Notes: a model not told the origin generated them from the sequence alone. Counted from the stretch's first letter, positions 8,599 through 18,471 are shown. The stretch: DNA of 64,000 bases from Stappia sp. MMSF_3263 (GCF_030733745.1 NZ_JASHIK010000008.1:62001-126000), one strand, 5' to 3'. Program-made: numbers and translations.

Positions 8599-10791
8599 AT
8601 GAGATCGACGCAACGCCGCCAAATGACAGACCGGAACCGCCTGTCTCTCCTGCTCGCCGCGATCTTCGCCATTCTGGCAATCCTGCTTGCCGGCCAGGTC
8701 CGGGCAGCGGAACGGCTCGCGCTGGTCATCGGCAACGGGGGCTATTCCGGCGATGCCCTGTCGCCGCTCAAGAACCCGACCAATGATGCGGCCCTCATCG
8801 CCGACACGTTGCGTCAGGCGGGGTTCACCGTCGACACGGTGCTGGATGCGGACCTGCGCGGCATGAAGCGCGCCGTGCGCGACTTCACCGACACACTTTC
8901 CAAGGCAGGCGAGGGTTCGATCGCCGCCGTCTACTACTCAGGTCACGGTTTCCAGGCAGGAGGGCGCAACTATCTCGCCCCGATCGGCGCGGACCTGCGT
9001 GACGAGGTCGATGCGGAATTCGAGGCTCTGGCGGTCGACTGGGTCCTGTCCGCCGTGGAGAAGGCCCACAAGGGGGCAAACGTCGTCATTCTCGATGCCT
9101 GTCGCAACACAGCACTCAGCCGCTCCGCCGGAACCGGTGGCAACGGCCTGGCACTCCTGCAAAGCACGCCACGCGGAAGCTTCATCTCGTTTGCCACCGC
9201 ACCGGGCAGCACGGCCGCTGACGGAACGGGGCTGAACAGCCCCTATACCTCGGCCATCGCTGCCGAGCTTCTGGTGCCCGGCCGCAGCATCGAAGCCGTC
9301 TTCAAGGCCGTTCGCCGGCGCGTTGTTGAGGAAACCGGCGGCGAGCAGGTCCCCTGGGACCATTCATCGCTGACTGCCGAGATCACGTTCCTCCCCGATG
9401 CCTCCGCGATCCCCAGCGCCTCCGCCACGGCCGGCACGTCGACGGTGCAGCTCGAACTCCAGCTCTGGAACGACGTCAAGGACAGCGGCTCCAAGGACCA
9501 GATCCGGACCTATCTCGACCGATATCCGGACGGCGCCTTCGCCGCCCTCGCCAAGGCACGGCTCGAGGAGGCCGGCACAGGTGCGGGAGGTGCCGACGTC
9601 GAACGCCTCTTCGCCCAACTTGCAAGCCGTTCGCTGATCGTCGAGAACCCGACCCAGCCGCACGAATTCTACTCCAATGCCCGGCTGCGCGAGATCCGGG
9701 GCGACTATCCCGGTGCCCGCCAGGACTACCTGAAATATTTCGCCTTCGGCATGCCACAGGTCGACCCGCACCTGCGCTTCCAGGCTGTCCTCAAGATCCA
9801 GGAAGGGCGTGGCGGCGCCCAGGAGATCTACCGCGCCCTGTCGCAGGGGCGCAGCGATCCGACCACCCTCTTCGCCGAGATCCTGCTGGAGGAACGCGGC
9901 GAGCGCGTTCGCCGCCTTTCCGCGTTTCTTGATGCCAATCCCGATTTTTCGCCCGCGCTTTATGCCTTGTCCCAGGACTACGGCATCGCGCGCCTCGGCC
10001 AGCAGTCGGCATCCGACAAGACACGCGAACACGACCTGCTGAGCCGTTTTATGGAAGAGGTGGAGACCGGCCGCTTCCTGCGCTTCTATCTCGACCAGCA
10101 GGTGGCGGCGGAGCAGATCGAGGACGCCAAGACGCGCCTCGCCGCCTTGTCTTTCATCAACCCGTCCGCAATGGCCAATCCGGTGCGCCTCAACGCCATG
10201 CGCTCCAACCAGGGCTGGATGCTGACACTGGCCATCGCCGACAGGACGCAGGAAATTTTCGTACGCCTTCCAGGCGAAGACGAGCGCTCCACCGGTTTCG
10301 TCAACGGCGCGGTCGATCCGACCACTGGCCGGCCGATCCCTTATCCGGCCTTCGAGCTTCCGGGCAACGCGGGCGACACGGAAATCGAAGTGAGCTACCG
10401 AGATATTCGCGGCGAGAAGCAGGGCCCCTTCAAGGTGAACTTTGCCCCAGGCGATGCACTCGTTTCCGGCCAGAAGGACATTCTGGAACGGCTCTCCACC
10501 GGCTGGCTCAGTTTCCGTGACTGGGACGGCAAGCTGCTTGTCTACTTCACCCACCTGATCAGCTACCGCTGCGCCATCGAGGAAGTGCGCTATGGCCTCG
10601 ACACGGAAACGCCGGATCAGGTCTTCGAAACAGGCCCCTGTGATCCGGACAATCCGCATGCGGTTCCCTCTTCCGGTCCGGGCTCGACGGTCCATACCGA
10701 CATACCCGCGTCGACCCGATTTGTGACGGTGGAACTGACCTATCGCGACGGCACGCGTTCAGGCGTGAAGCGGTTCGACGCCCCGCAATGA
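8599..10791 (+). CDS. Exported caspase-family (peptidase C14-like) protein
   Basis: A 730-residue protein with an N-terminal hydrophobic export segment (about residues 14-37), then a caspase-fold domain beginning RLALVIGNGGYSGDALSPLKN. The catalytic pair is visible: H116 in VYYSGHGF and C168 in VVILDACRN. The C-terminal 450 residues hold alpha-helical, repeat-like stretches and a beta-rich end without a family I can name. Stop and next start overlap (ATGA at 10788), coupling it to a CHASE2 adenylate cyclase. Such bacterial caspase-like proteins are often attached to signalling genes; proteolytic target unknown. A downstream ATG at 8623 is an alternative start. Confidence 0.9.
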   Translation: MRSTQRRQMTDRNRLSLLLAAIFAILAILLAGQVRAAERLALVIGNGGYSGDALSPLKNPTNDAALIADTLRQAGFTVDTVLDADLRGMKRAVRDFTDTLSKAGEGSIAAVYYSGHGFQAGGRNYLAPIGADLRDEVDAEFEALAVDWVLSAVEKAHKGANVVILDACRNTALSRSAGTGGNGLALLQSTPRGSFISFATAPGSTAADGTGLNSPYTSAIAAELLVPGRSIEAVFKAVRRRVVEETGGEQVPWDHSSLTAEITFLPDASAIPSASATAGTSTVQLELQLWNDVKDSGSKDQIRTYLDRYPDGAFAALAKARLEEAGTGAGGADVERLFAQLASRSLIVENPTQPHEFYSNARLREIRGDYPGARQDYLKYFAFGMPQVDPHLRFQAVLKIQEGRGGAQEIYRALSQGRSDPTTLFAEILLEERGERVRRLSAFLDANPDFSPALYALSQDYGIARLGQQSASDKTREHDLLSRFMEEVETGRFLRFYLDQQVAAEQIEDAKTRLAALSFINPSAMANPVRLNAMRSNQGWMLTLAIADRTQEIFVRLPGEDERSTGFVNGAVDPTTGRPIPYPAFELPGNAGDTEIEVSYRDIRGEKQGPFKVNFAPGDALVSGQKDILERLSTGWLSFRDWDGKLLVYFTHLISYRCAIEEVRYGLDTETPDQVFETGPCDPDNPHAVPSSGPGSTVHTDIPASTRFVTVELTYRDGTRSGVKRFDAPQ

Positions 10792-12776
10792 CCGCCACGT
10801 CCGCCGGACCTTCCGCCAGCGCGCCGCAGTCCCGCCGCCGCTGGCAACTGGCCCTGTTCGTCGCCGTGGTCGCCTCAGCCATCGCCTTGCTGGCCGCGGC
10901 GCGGCTGGAACCTCTTGCCGGCGACCTTGCCCTCGGTCTGGCGCCTGCCCCGACGGGAGACGTCACATCGCGTGTCGCGGTCGTGGTGGTGACCGAGGAC
11001 ACGCTTGCCGCCTTTCCCTATCGCTCTCCCATCGATCGGGGTTTTCTTGCCGCACTCATCGACCGGCTTGACGCCGCCGGTGCCCGTGCGGTGGGCATCG
11101 ATATTCTCGTCGACCAGCCGAGCGACCCGGCCAAGGATGCCGCTTTCTTCGCCGCCATCGACCGCGCCCGCATACCGGTCACGCTGGCGCTTGCAACCGA
11201 AGCGGACGGGCTGACCGAACGCCAGAACGCGTATATCGAACAGCACGTCCTGCCGCGCCGACACGGATTGATTGCACTGGGGCGTGACGAGATCGACGGT
11301 GTGGTCCGCCATCTACCCAAACCGAGGGGCGACGGCCGCACACGGCTACCGACCTTCGCCGCAAGTATCGCCGGTGCCCCCGTTGCGATGCCTGACGAGA
11401 CGACGGGGTCCAGCCGCATCCTCTACTCCGCAAAGCGAGCAGCGGAACCGGATGCCCCGTCCGCCCCGTTTCCCATCTATCCTGCCCATGTCGTTTCGCT
11501 GCTGCCGAACGACTGGCTTTCTGGAAAATACATTCTGGTCGGCACCGACCTGCCGACCATCGACCGGCACCCGACGCCTTTCGTCACGGGACAGGGCAGT
11601 GAGGCCGGGACAATACCCGGGGTCGTCATCCATGCGCATATTCTTGCCCAGAGACTGGCAGGCCTGTCCCTTCCCGTGGCACCGCCCGCGATGCGCGTCG
11701 CGATGACGGGGAGCGCGGCGCTGCTTGCCGCCTTTCTCTTCCTGTTGCCCTGGCCGCCGCGGTGGCTGATCCTTTGTCTCGCGCTTGCCCTCGTCGCCTG
11801 GACCGGAGCCAGCCTTTGGCTTGTCGGCACAGGTTCTCTTCTTCCTCCACTGGTGGCCCCACCGCTAGCAGCGCTCGCCGCCGCCGCCCTCATGTCCCTG
11901 TCGCGCTGGCAGGCCGAACGCTCCGAGCGCACGTTCCTGCGGCTGGCGTTTTCCCGCTATGTCAGCCCGTCCATCGTTGCCCGCATCGCAAGTGGTCGTC
12001 TGGCGCTGGCGCTCGGCGGCGAGAAGCGGCGCGTAACCTACATCTTCACCGACCTGGAAGGCTTCACCAGCCTGTCGGAAAAACTACCCCCTGGCGATCT
12101 GGCGGACATTCTCAACCCCTATCTCGACGAGATGTGCCGGTTGATGACGGAACACGGTGCGACAATCGACAAGATCATCGGCGATGCCGTCGTCGGTTTT
12201 TTCGGAGCCCCTGACGATGACCCCGAGCAGGAAACCCGGGCAGTTGCCCTGGCCCTCGCACTTGACGGCTTCGCCCAGGGCTACCGGCAACGGCTGGAAG
12301 CGCGCGGGATCTCGCTCGGCGCGACCCGGATAGGCCTGCATTGCGGGGAGGCCGTGATCGGAAATTTCGGCGGCAGCCGTTTCTTCGACTACACCGGTAT
12401 CGGCGATACGGTGAACACCGCAGCCAGGCTGGAAGGCGCCAACCGTTTTCTCGGCACGCGCATCCTGATGAGTGAAACGGTCGCCGCCGGCAGCAGCGGC
12501 TGTCCTGTCCGGCCGGCGGCGGAACTCGTGCTCAAGGGCCGTTCGACCCCCTTGCCCTGCCACGTGCCCCTTTCTCCGGACGAATGTGAAGAAGGCGGTG
12601 CCTGGGTTGAAAGCTACCGAAACGCCTACCAATTGATGACTGCAGGGGATCCGGCCGCCGCAGCTGCCTTCGAGGCCGTGCTGCGTCAGCGCCCCGACGA
12701 CCCGCTCGCACGCCTTCACGTGAAGCGCTTGCAGGATGGCGAGCACGGGGCGACACTGGTGCTTGAGGGCAAATAG
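10788..12776 (+). CDS. CHASE2-domain adenylate/guanylate cyclase
   Basis: A 662-residue membrane signalling enzyme. Order: one N-terminal transmembrane helix (about 20-40), an extracytoplasmic CHASE2 sensor (about 45-290, with RGFLAALIDRLDAAGARAVGIDI), three closely spaced membrane helices (about 300-370), then a cytosolic class III cyclase domain starting near 415. Metal-binding aspartates are D422 in FTDLEGFTSLSE and D466 in IGDAVVGFFGAP; FDYTGIGDTVNTAARLEGAN follows. All catalytic elements look intact, so it should make cAMP or cGMP in response to a periplasmic cue, possibly involving the caspase-like partner encoded immediately upstream. Confidence 0.94.
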   Translation: MTATSAGPSASAPQSRRRWQLALFVAVVASAIALLAAARLEPLAGDLALGLAPAPTGDVTSRVAVVVVTEDTLAAFPYRSPIDRGFLAALIDRLDAAGARAVGIDILVDQPSDPAKDAAFFAAIDRARIPVTLALATEADGLTERQNAYIEQHVLPRRHGLIALGRDEIDGVVRHLPKPRGDGRTRLPTFAASIAGAPVAMPDETTGSSRILYSAKRAAEPDAPSAPFPIYPAHVVSLLPNDWLSGKYILVGTDLPTIDRHPTPFVTGQGSEAGTIPGVVIHAHILAQRLAGLSLPVAPPAMRVAMTGSAALLAAFLFLLPWPPRWLILCLALALVAWTGASLWLVGTGSLLPPLVAPPLAALAAAALMSLSRWQAERSERTFLRLAFSRYVSPSIVARIASGRLALALGGEKRRVTYIFTDLEGFTSLSEKLPPGDLADILNPYLDEMCRLMTEHGATIDKIIGDAVVGFFGAPDDDPEQETRAVALALALDGFAQGYRQRLEARGISLGATRIGLHCGEAVIGNFGGSRFFDYTGIGDTVNTAARLEGANRFLGTRILMSETVAAGSSGCPVRPAAELVLKGRSTPLPCHVPLSPDECEEGGAWVESYRNAYQLMTAGDPAAAAAFEAVLRQRPDDPLARLHVKRLQDGEHGATLVLEGK

Positions 12777-12827
12777 ACACCACCTGTGGCAGGAGGGTGA
12801 GCGACACGGGAACGGGACAAGACCGCC

Positions 12828-13559
12828 ATGCGAGCCACGTACCTCCTCATTGCCGCAGCGATCGCGGCCTCCCCGGCATCGGCACTCGCCGACTATGTCG
12901 TCATTGCCGCGACACAGGCACCCGCCCTCTACGCCCCTGGAACAGAAATATCGGCCGACGAAAGCCTCTCACTCCCGGACGGCGCAAGACTGACCCTGAT
13001 CGAGCGCAGTGGCCGCATGACGAATCTCGACGGAGCCCATGAAGGCCCCGTCCCTCCTGCGGACACCGCCGCGTCCGGTGGTGACGACACCGACTGGAAC
13101 GTGCTGAAGCGGCTGATCGGCTCGCCGGAAGCAAGTTCGACCGTCCTCGGCGCGGCCCGCACCGGCGCCAGCGATATTCCTCCCCCTCCCGGGGTCTGGG
13201 ATGTGAGCGCCGACAGTTCAGGCCCGCGCTGCGTGCGCACCGGCAAGCTGACCCTGTGGCGCCGCAACGCCGACGGCGCCACCTCCGTTACGCTGCGCAG
13301 CGCTGCCGGTCGCCACGAAGGGATCGCATGGCCGGCCGGAGAGCATCGGCTCGCTGTGCCTGAGCAAATGGCACGTGAAGACGGCCGGCTGATCGTCTCG
13401 CTTGGAAGCGAATTGCGGGACTTCGATTTGTCGGTTCTGCCCGACGGGCTGGGCGATGCGCCGGCCGGACGGGTTCTCGCCTGGCTGGCCGAGAAGGATT
13501 GCAGGCGGCAGGCGCTGGCACTGATCGAGCGTCTCCATGCCGGAGCACCCGTCGAGTAG
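12828..13559 (+). CDS. Small exported protein of the caspase/CHASE2 operon (possibly FecR-like)
   Basis: A 243-residue protein with a clear signal peptide (MRATYLLIAAAIAASPASALA, cleavage near 22). After it, ISADESLSLPDGARLTLIERSGRMTNLDG is reminiscent of a FecR-type beta module, and two cysteines (PRCVRTG and EKDCRRQ) could form a disulfide. It follows the cyclase by 51 bases on the same strand, so it likely belongs to the same operon and acts in the periplasm, perhaps as a ligand-sensing partner for CHASE2. The family match is weak. Confidence 0.72.
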   Translation: MRATYLLIAAAIAASPASALADYVVIAATQAPALYAPGTEISADESLSLPDGARLTLIERSGRMTNLDGAHEGPVPPADTAASGGDDTDWNVLKRLIGSPEASSTVLGAARTGASDIPPPPGVWDVSADSSGPRCVRTGKLTLWRRNADGATSVTLRSAAGRHEGIAWPAGEHRLAVPEQMAREDGRLIVSLGSELRDFDLSVLPDGLGDAPAGRVLAWLAEKDCRRQALALIERLHAGAPVE

Positions 13560-13570
13560 CGCCGCCAGGA

Positions 13571-14815
13571 TCAGGCCGTGACGGCTGTCCCCCTGGGACG
13601 GCCGCTCTTCAACAGGATCAGCACGATCATTGCGATATTGAGCAGGTTCCAGGCGATACCGTTCAGGAACGCGGCCTGATAGGACGCGGTAAGATCGTAG
13701 ATCCAGCCCGACATCCAGCCGCCGATGGCCATGCCGACAATCGTCGCCGTGATCACCGCGCCGACCCGGCGGCCTGCCTCGCGCGCTGGAAGATACTCCC
13801 TCACCACGATGGCATAGCTCGATACGATGCCGCCTTGCGACAGGCCGAAGATCAGCGACACGAGATAGAGAGACGCAAGGCCGTCGTAGGGAATGTAGAG
13901 CAGCAGGGCGAGGCACTGCAGTACGGCCCCGATCAGCAGCGTCGGCAGCCCGCCGATACGGTCGGCCAGAACGCCCGAGGCAAGCCGGCTGACAATGCCA
14001 CCGGCAAGCATCAACGACAGCATCTCCGCGCCGCGTGCCACGCCATAGCCCAGATCGACGCAATAGGCGACGATATGCACCTGCGGCATCGACATGGCAA
14101 CGCAGCAACCAAGCCCCGCGATGATCAGCAGGAACTGCAGCATTCCCGGAGAGAGCGACGTCGACCTCTTGGGCGGTGGCGGGGCCTTGGGAACCGGAGC
14201 CCCCTTGCGCGCCATATGGGGTGGCGGGCGACGGAGCAGGAAGGCGAGTGGCACCAGCACCGCGAGACAGACCGTGCCGGCCAGCACATAGGCGCCGCGC
14301 CAGCCGTGTTCGGCCATCGCCGCCTGCAGCACCAGTGGCCAGATGGCGCCCGCGAGGTAGTTTCCGGACGCCGTCGCGGCCATCGCCAGGCCGCGCCGCT
14401 TGTCGAACCAGTGGGAGACATCTGCAAGCAGCGGCCCGAACGTCGCCGCCGAACCGAAGCCGATCAACGCACCTTGCAACGCGGTAAAAACCCAGATCGA
14501 ACCGGCCTGGGAGGCCAGCAGAAATCCAGATCCCAGCGCGAGCGATGCGATAGCCAGCGGTCCTGTCACCCCGAAACGGTCGACGAACCTGCCGATCAGA
14601 AGATTGCCGAGCGCGAAACCGACCATCGTCGCGGTATAGGGCAGCGAGGCGTCGGCGCGGTCGACGCCGAACTCGCGTTCCACGGCGGGCAAGACGACGA
14701 TGACCGACCACATGCCGGCGCCGCCGATCGTTGCGAGCAGCATCGACAGGCCGAGGCGCAGCCACGCATACGCACTGTCGACGCCGCCGGCGTCGTGGAT
14801 CTCGCGAGCCTGCAT
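13571..14815 (-). CDS. MFS transporter (monocarboxylate/OFA-like)
   Basis: A 414-residue inner-membrane protein with 12 hydrophobic segments and a central cytoplasmic loop rich in Pro/Lys (about 200-220). Features of the OFA/MCT-type MFS carriers: GGAGMWSVIVVLPAVEREFG at the N-terminus, GFALGNLLIGRFVDRFG, WFDKRRGLAMAATASGNYL and REYLPAREAGRRVG. These carry organic acids such as oxalate or monocarboxylates. Convergent with the preceding operon (12-base gap). Substrate not assignable from sequence. Confidence 0.9.
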   Translation of the reverse strand: MQAREIHDAGGVDSAYAWLRLGLSMLLATIGGAGMWSVIVVLPAVEREFGVDRADASLPYTATMVGFALGNLLIGRFVDRFGVTGPLAIASLALGSGFLLASQAGSIWVFTALQGALIGFGSAATFGPLLADVSHWFDKRRGLAMAATASGNYLAGAIWPLVLQAAMAEHGWRGAYVLAGTVCLAVLVPLAFLLRRPPPHMARKGAPVPKAPPPPKRSTSLSPGMLQFLLIIAGLGCCVAMSMPQVHIVAYCVDLGYGVARGAEMLSLMLAGGIVSRLASGVLADRIGGLPTLLIGAVLQCLALLLYIPYDGLASLYLVSLIFGLSQGGIVSSYAIVVREYLPAREAGRRVGAVITATIVGMAIGGWMSGWIYDLTASYQAAFLNGIAWNLLNIAMIVLILLKSGRPRGTAVTA

Positions 14816-14956
14816 GGTCTGGGCGTCCTTCCCGGGAGCGAACCGCGTCTCGACCGGGCGCGGTTTCTTGTGATCCTACCCGGTTACATCCGCCACAGCG
14901 CCGTTTCAACGGCAAAACCCGGCAACCGACTTGCTGCCGTAGCGGCAAAATGCAAT

Positions 14957-16027
14957 TCAGCAGGCACGACCCGCAGGCACGACGGGCGACGCCCCCGCTG
15001 CATCCGCTTCAGCGTGACGAAGCGACGGCTGTCCGCCAACTCGCGCCAGCAGCCAGTCGGCATCGCCCTCGCTCGTTCGCCGGTAGGTCATGTCGCGTTC
15101 CGGCACGATCGGCTCGAAACCGGCGCCGTTGCGTTTCGCGATGGCGAAGCGGAACGCATAGGCCGGCGTCAGTCCCATGCGCAGGTCCGACACGACGATG
15201 CGATCACCCACATGTTCGGCGCGAAAGTAGCCGCGGCTGAACCAGTCGAGCTTGGCGAAAGCCAGATTCCCCTCAAGGCATCCCAGCATGTCGCCGCCCC
15301 TGTCATGCGTGTAGACCACAGGGGGAGCATCACCATCCAGAAGCGACAGATAGAGATTGTGATAGCGGCCGTTCTCCAGTCCGATCACCTTCCAAAGGAC
15401 CGTGTTCAGGGGAGCCGCGATCGCAAAGACACGCTCCGGTGCCAACCCCGCTCCCGCGAAGATCGTCCGTGCCCTGCTCTCCATATGCGCCTGCAGGAGA
15501 ACGGAGAGGCCGAGATAACCGGTACTTACAACGAGTGCGGCGACAGTGGCCCGGGCAAGGCCTGGCGTCCAGGTGCTCCGAAACAGCGCCCAGACGGAGG
15601 CAACCAGCAGCGGCAGCGTATAGAGCGGATCGATGATGAACACCGAACCGACACCGACGGGGTCCGGCGACAACGGCCAGAACAGGCGCGTGCCATAGAC
15701 CGTCATTGCATCGATTAACGCATGCGTGGCGAAGCACAGATAAACGGTTAGCCAGACCAGCAAGCGCTTGTCCCGCAGTGTTTTGAACAGACGCAAAAGC
15801 GCCTCGCCGAAAACGGGAGCGGCAAATGCCTGAATGAACAGCGAATGGGTCGCGCCGCGATGCAGGACGAAACTGTCGACCGGATCGTCGAAGGGAAGGA
15901 AGACATCGAGATCCGGAAGGGTGCCCAGGACGCCGCCGACGAGCGCAGCCTTGCGCGGGCCGAGCGTCTTGCCAAGCAGGGCCGTCGAGACCGCCGCGCC
16001 GAGAACGAACTGGGTGAGTGAATCCAT
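14957..16027 (-). CDS. Membrane-bound metal-dependent hydrolase (YbcI/DUF457 family)
   Basis: A 356-residue protein beginning MDSLTQFVLGAAVSTALLG, with GTLPDLDVFLPF, HRGATHSLFIQAF and CFATHALIDAMTVYGTRLFWPLS, the conserved His/Asp pattern of the YbcI/YdjM membrane-bound hydrolase family (related to LexA-regulated YdjM). About four to five transmembrane helices lie in the first 190 residues; the rest is a soluble domain. Start at 16027 rather than the longer in-frame extension because it restores the family N-terminus. Function of the family is poorly defined. Confidence 0.85.
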   Translation of the reverse strand: MDSLTQFVLGAAVSTALLGKTLGPRKAALVGGVLGTLPDLDVFLPFDDPVDSFVLHRGATHSLFIQAFAAPVFGEALLRLFKTLRDKRLLVWLTVYLCFATHALIDAMTVYGTRLFWPLSPDPVGVGSVFIIDPLYTLPLLVASVWALFRSTWTPGLARATVAALVVSTGYLGLSVLLQAHMESRARTIFAGAGLAPERVFAIAAPLNTVLWKVIGLENGRYHNLYLSLLDGDAPPVVYTHDRGGDMLGCLEGNLAFAKLDWFSRGYFRAEHVGDRIVVSDLRMGLTPAYAFRFAIAKRNGAGFEPIVPERDMTYRRTSEGDADWLLARVGGQPSLRHAEADAAGASPVVPAGRAC

Positions 16028-16111
16028 GGGCGGGTGTTGCGATCCATACGGGTGGCGGGTCGGGCGCACGGCCGCACGACCTTGCAGCGTCCCAAATAGG
16101 ACGGCTGCACG

Positions 16112-16141
16112 GGAAAAGCCAGCGCCGGCGGAACGCCGGCG
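16112..16141 (-). terminator. Hairpin terminator of the minus-strand ABC/dha operon
   Basis: CGCCGGCG-gaa-CGCCGGCG forms a perfect eight-pair stem just beyond the stop codon of the last gene at 16150; on the minus strand it is followed by CTGGCTTTTCC. The T-run is short, so strength is uncertain. Confidence 0.55.
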
Positions 16142-16149
16142 TCACTCAC

Positions 16150-17322
16150 TCAAAGCCTTACCCACTGTCCGTTGCGTGTCGAGGACCGCACACAAGCGTC
16201 AATGAATCCCATGCCCGCGAGCCCGTCCGAGATCGTCGGGTAGACCACGTCTGCGGACGGCTTGCCGCCGTCGCGCGCGGCGCGGATCGCACGGGCCGCC
16301 TCCTGGTAGATATTGGCAAAGCCTTCCAGGTAGCCTTCCGGATGGCCGGCCGGAATGCGACTGACCCGAGCGGCGGCGGCACCCGCGCCTGCACCACCCC
16401 GGGTGATCAGCCGCTTTTCCTCGCCAAAAGGCGTGTACCAGAGGTGATTGGGCTGTTCCTGCTCCCACTCGAGCCCGCCCTTCTCGCCATAGACCCTGAG
16501 GCGCAGTCCGTTTTCGTTCCCCGGTGCGACCTGGCTCGCCCACAGCATGCCACGCGCCCCGCCCGAAAATCGCAGCATGACGTGAACGTTGTCGTCGAGC
16601 TTGCGGCCATCGACGAAGGTGGTCAGATCGGCGGCCAGTTCCTCAGCGGCAAGACCCGTGACGAAACAGGCGAGATTGTAGGCGTGGGTACCTATGTCGC
16701 CGACGCAGCCACCGGCACCGGAACGAGCCGGATCAGTGCGCCAGTCCGCCTGTTTCTGCCCGCTTGCCTCGAGCCGCTCGGTAAGCCAGTCCTGCGGGTA
16801 TTCCGCCTGCACCACGCGCAGGGCGCCGAGCATGCCGGAGGCGATCATCTCGCGCGCCTGGCGGACCATCGGATAGCCGGTGTAATTGTGGGTCAGCACA
16901 AAGAGCGCGCCGGACTTTTCCGCCAGTCCGGCAAGCTTCCGGGCATCCGCCAGGGTCGAGGTCAGCGGCTTGTCGCAGATCACATGGATGCCGCGTTTCA
17001 GGAACTCCCGCGCCGCCGGGTAATGCATGTGGTTGGGCGTGACGATGGCGACCGCCTCGATGCCGTTCTTGAGGCGCGCCTCGCGTTTCGCCATCTCGGC
17101 GAAGGAAGCGTAGCTGCGCTCCGGCGCAAGGCCCAGCGCGGCGCCCGAAGCACGTGCCCTGTCAGGGTCCGACGACAAGGCGCCGGCAACGAGGTCAAAC
17201 TCCCCGTCGAGCCGCGCGGCAATGCGATGCACGCCGCCGATGAAGGCGCCCTCGCCGCCCCCGACCATGCCGAGCCGGATGCGGCCGCCGGCCGCGTCGT
17301 CCTTTCCACCTTCAATCGCCAT
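16150..17322 (-). CDS. Gfo/Idh/MocA-family dehydrogenase of the ABC/dha operon
   Basis: A 390-residue oxidoreductase with Rossmann motif LGMVGGGEGAFIGGVHR, VAIVTPNHMHYPAAREFL, HVICDKPLTSTLADA (the EKP-type motif) and CVGDIGTHAYNLACFV (Asp/His pair of the catalytic domain). ATG 17322 is chosen because GGGAGG lies about eight bases upstream. It is the last gene of the long operon, 39 bases behind the TIM-barrel isomerase. The pairing of this dehydrogenase family with a xylose-isomerase-like protein is common in sugar and polyol (including inositol and 3-keto-glycoside) degradation; the actual substrate is unknown. Confidence 0.9.
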   Translation of the reverse strand: MAIEGGKDDAAGGRIRLGMVGGGEGAFIGGVHRIAARLDGEFDLVAGALSSDPDRARASGAALGLAPERSYASFAEMAKREARLKNGIEAVAIVTPNHMHYPAAREFLKRGIHVICDKPLTSTLADARKLAGLAEKSGALFVLTHNYTGYPMVRQAREMIASGMLGALRVVQAEYPQDWLTERLEASGQKQADWRTDPARSGAGGCVGDIGTHAYNLACFVTGLAAEELAADLTTFVDGRKLDDNVHVMLRFSGGARGMLWASQVAPGNENGLRLRVYGEKGGLEWEQEQPNHLWYTPFGEEKRLITRGGAGAGAAAARVSRIPAGHPEGYLEGFANIYQEAARAIRAARDGGKPSADVVYPTISDGLAGMGFIDACVRSSTRNGQWVRL

Positions 17323-17360
17323 CTCGTGATCCTCCCGGTGCCTGTCTCCTGTCGGAAACC

Positions 17361-18416
17361 TCATTCAATGCCGAGCATCCGGCGGTTGGCTGCCTCGTCC
17401 GCGCCGGTTCCGGCAAAATCGTCGAAGGCCTTTTCCGTCACACGGATGATGTGCTGCGCGATGAAGGGGGCTCCCTCCGCCGCCCCGTCCTCTGGATGCT
17501 TTAGGCAGCATTCCCATTCCAGCACCGCCCAGGAGCCGTAGTCATGCGCGGCGAGCTTGGAGAAGATACTGGCAAAATCGACCTGCCCGTCGCCCAGCGA
17601 ACGGAACCGCGCGGCGCGGCTGACCCAGGGCTGGTAGCCGGAATAGACGCCCTGCCGCCCGTCGGGATTGAATTCCGCGTCCTTGACGTGAAACGCCTTG
17701 ATGCGCTCGTGATAGATGTCGATGAAGGCCAGATAATCGAGCTGCTGCAGCACAAAATGCGAAGGATCGTAATTGATGCAGCAGCGGGGGTGATTTCCGA
17801 CCTTCTCAAGGAACATCTCGAAGGTCGCGCCGTCGAAAATGTCCTCGCCCGGATGGATCTCGTAGCAGACATCGACGCCCACCTCGTCATAGGCGTCAAG
17901 GATCGGGCGCCAGCGCCTTGCGAGCTCGTCAAAGGCCGTGTCGATGAGCCCGGCCGGCCGCTGCGGCCAGGGATAGACATAGGGCCAGGCAAGCGCGCCC
18001 GGGAAGGAGACGCTGGCGTCGAGCCCGAACCGGCGCGAGGCCTTCGCGGCCTTCATCATCTGGTCGACGGCCCATTCCTGCCGCGCCTGCGGGTTGCCGC
18101 GCACATGCGGGGCGGCAAACCCGTCGAAGGCTGCGTCATAGGCCGGATTGACGGCGACGAGCTGGCCTTGCAGGTGGGTTGAGAGTTCCGTGATCTCGAC
18201 CCCCGCCTCCCGGCAGATACCGGTGACCTCGTCGCAATAGTCCTGGCTGTCCGCCGCCTTGTCGAGGTCAAACAGCCGCCCGTCCCAGGTCGGGATCTGA
18301 ACACCGGCGTAACCGAGCGACGCCGCCCAGGCGGCAATCGATGGCAGCGAATTGAACGGCGCGGCATCGTCCGCGAACTGAGCGAGGAAAATCCCCGGTC
18401 CCTTCATCGTCTTCAT
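17361..18416 (-). CDS. Sugar phosphate isomerase/epimerase (xylose isomerase-like TIM barrel)
   Basis: A 351-residue protein with the TIM-barrel pattern of the IolE/xylose-isomerase-like family: QIPTWDGRLFDLDKAADS near the start, CYEIHPGEDIFDGATFEMFL, CCINYDPSHFVLQQLDYL and KAFHVKDAEFNPDG, providing the Glu, Asp, His and His/Asp metal ligands. GGGAGGAG precedes ATG 18416. It lies between dhaK and the Gfo/Idh gene in the same operon, so it probably isomerises or epimerises an intermediate before or after kinase action. The assignment to a specific sugar is not possible here. Confidence 0.88.
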   Translation of the reverse strand: MKTMKGPGIFLAQFADDAAPFNSLPSIAAWAASLGYAGVQIPTWDGRLFDLDKAADSQDYCDEVTGICREAGVEITELSTHLQGQLVAVNPAYDAAFDGFAAPHVRGNPQARQEWAVDQMMKAAKASRRFGLDASVSFPGALAWPYVYPWPQRPAGLIDTAFDELARRWRPILDAYDEVGVDVCYEIHPGEDIFDGATFEMFLEKVGNHPRCCINYDPSHFVLQQLDYLAFIDIYHERIKAFHVKDAEFNPDGRQGVYSGYQPWVSRAARFRSLGDGQVDFASIFSKLAAHDYGSWAVLEWECCLKHPEDGAAEGAPFIAQHIIRVTEKAFDDFAGTGADEAANRRMLGIE

Positions 18417-18471
18417 GATTGTCTCCTCCCTGTCGCTGCCGGAAACTCCTTCCGGTCAGATGCCTCCTGCC

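Noticed and set aside
13499-15718. Long plus-strand frame across the MFS and hydrolase genes
   Set aside because: Arg/His/Gln-rich composition and no domain; the opposite strand encodes recognised proteins.
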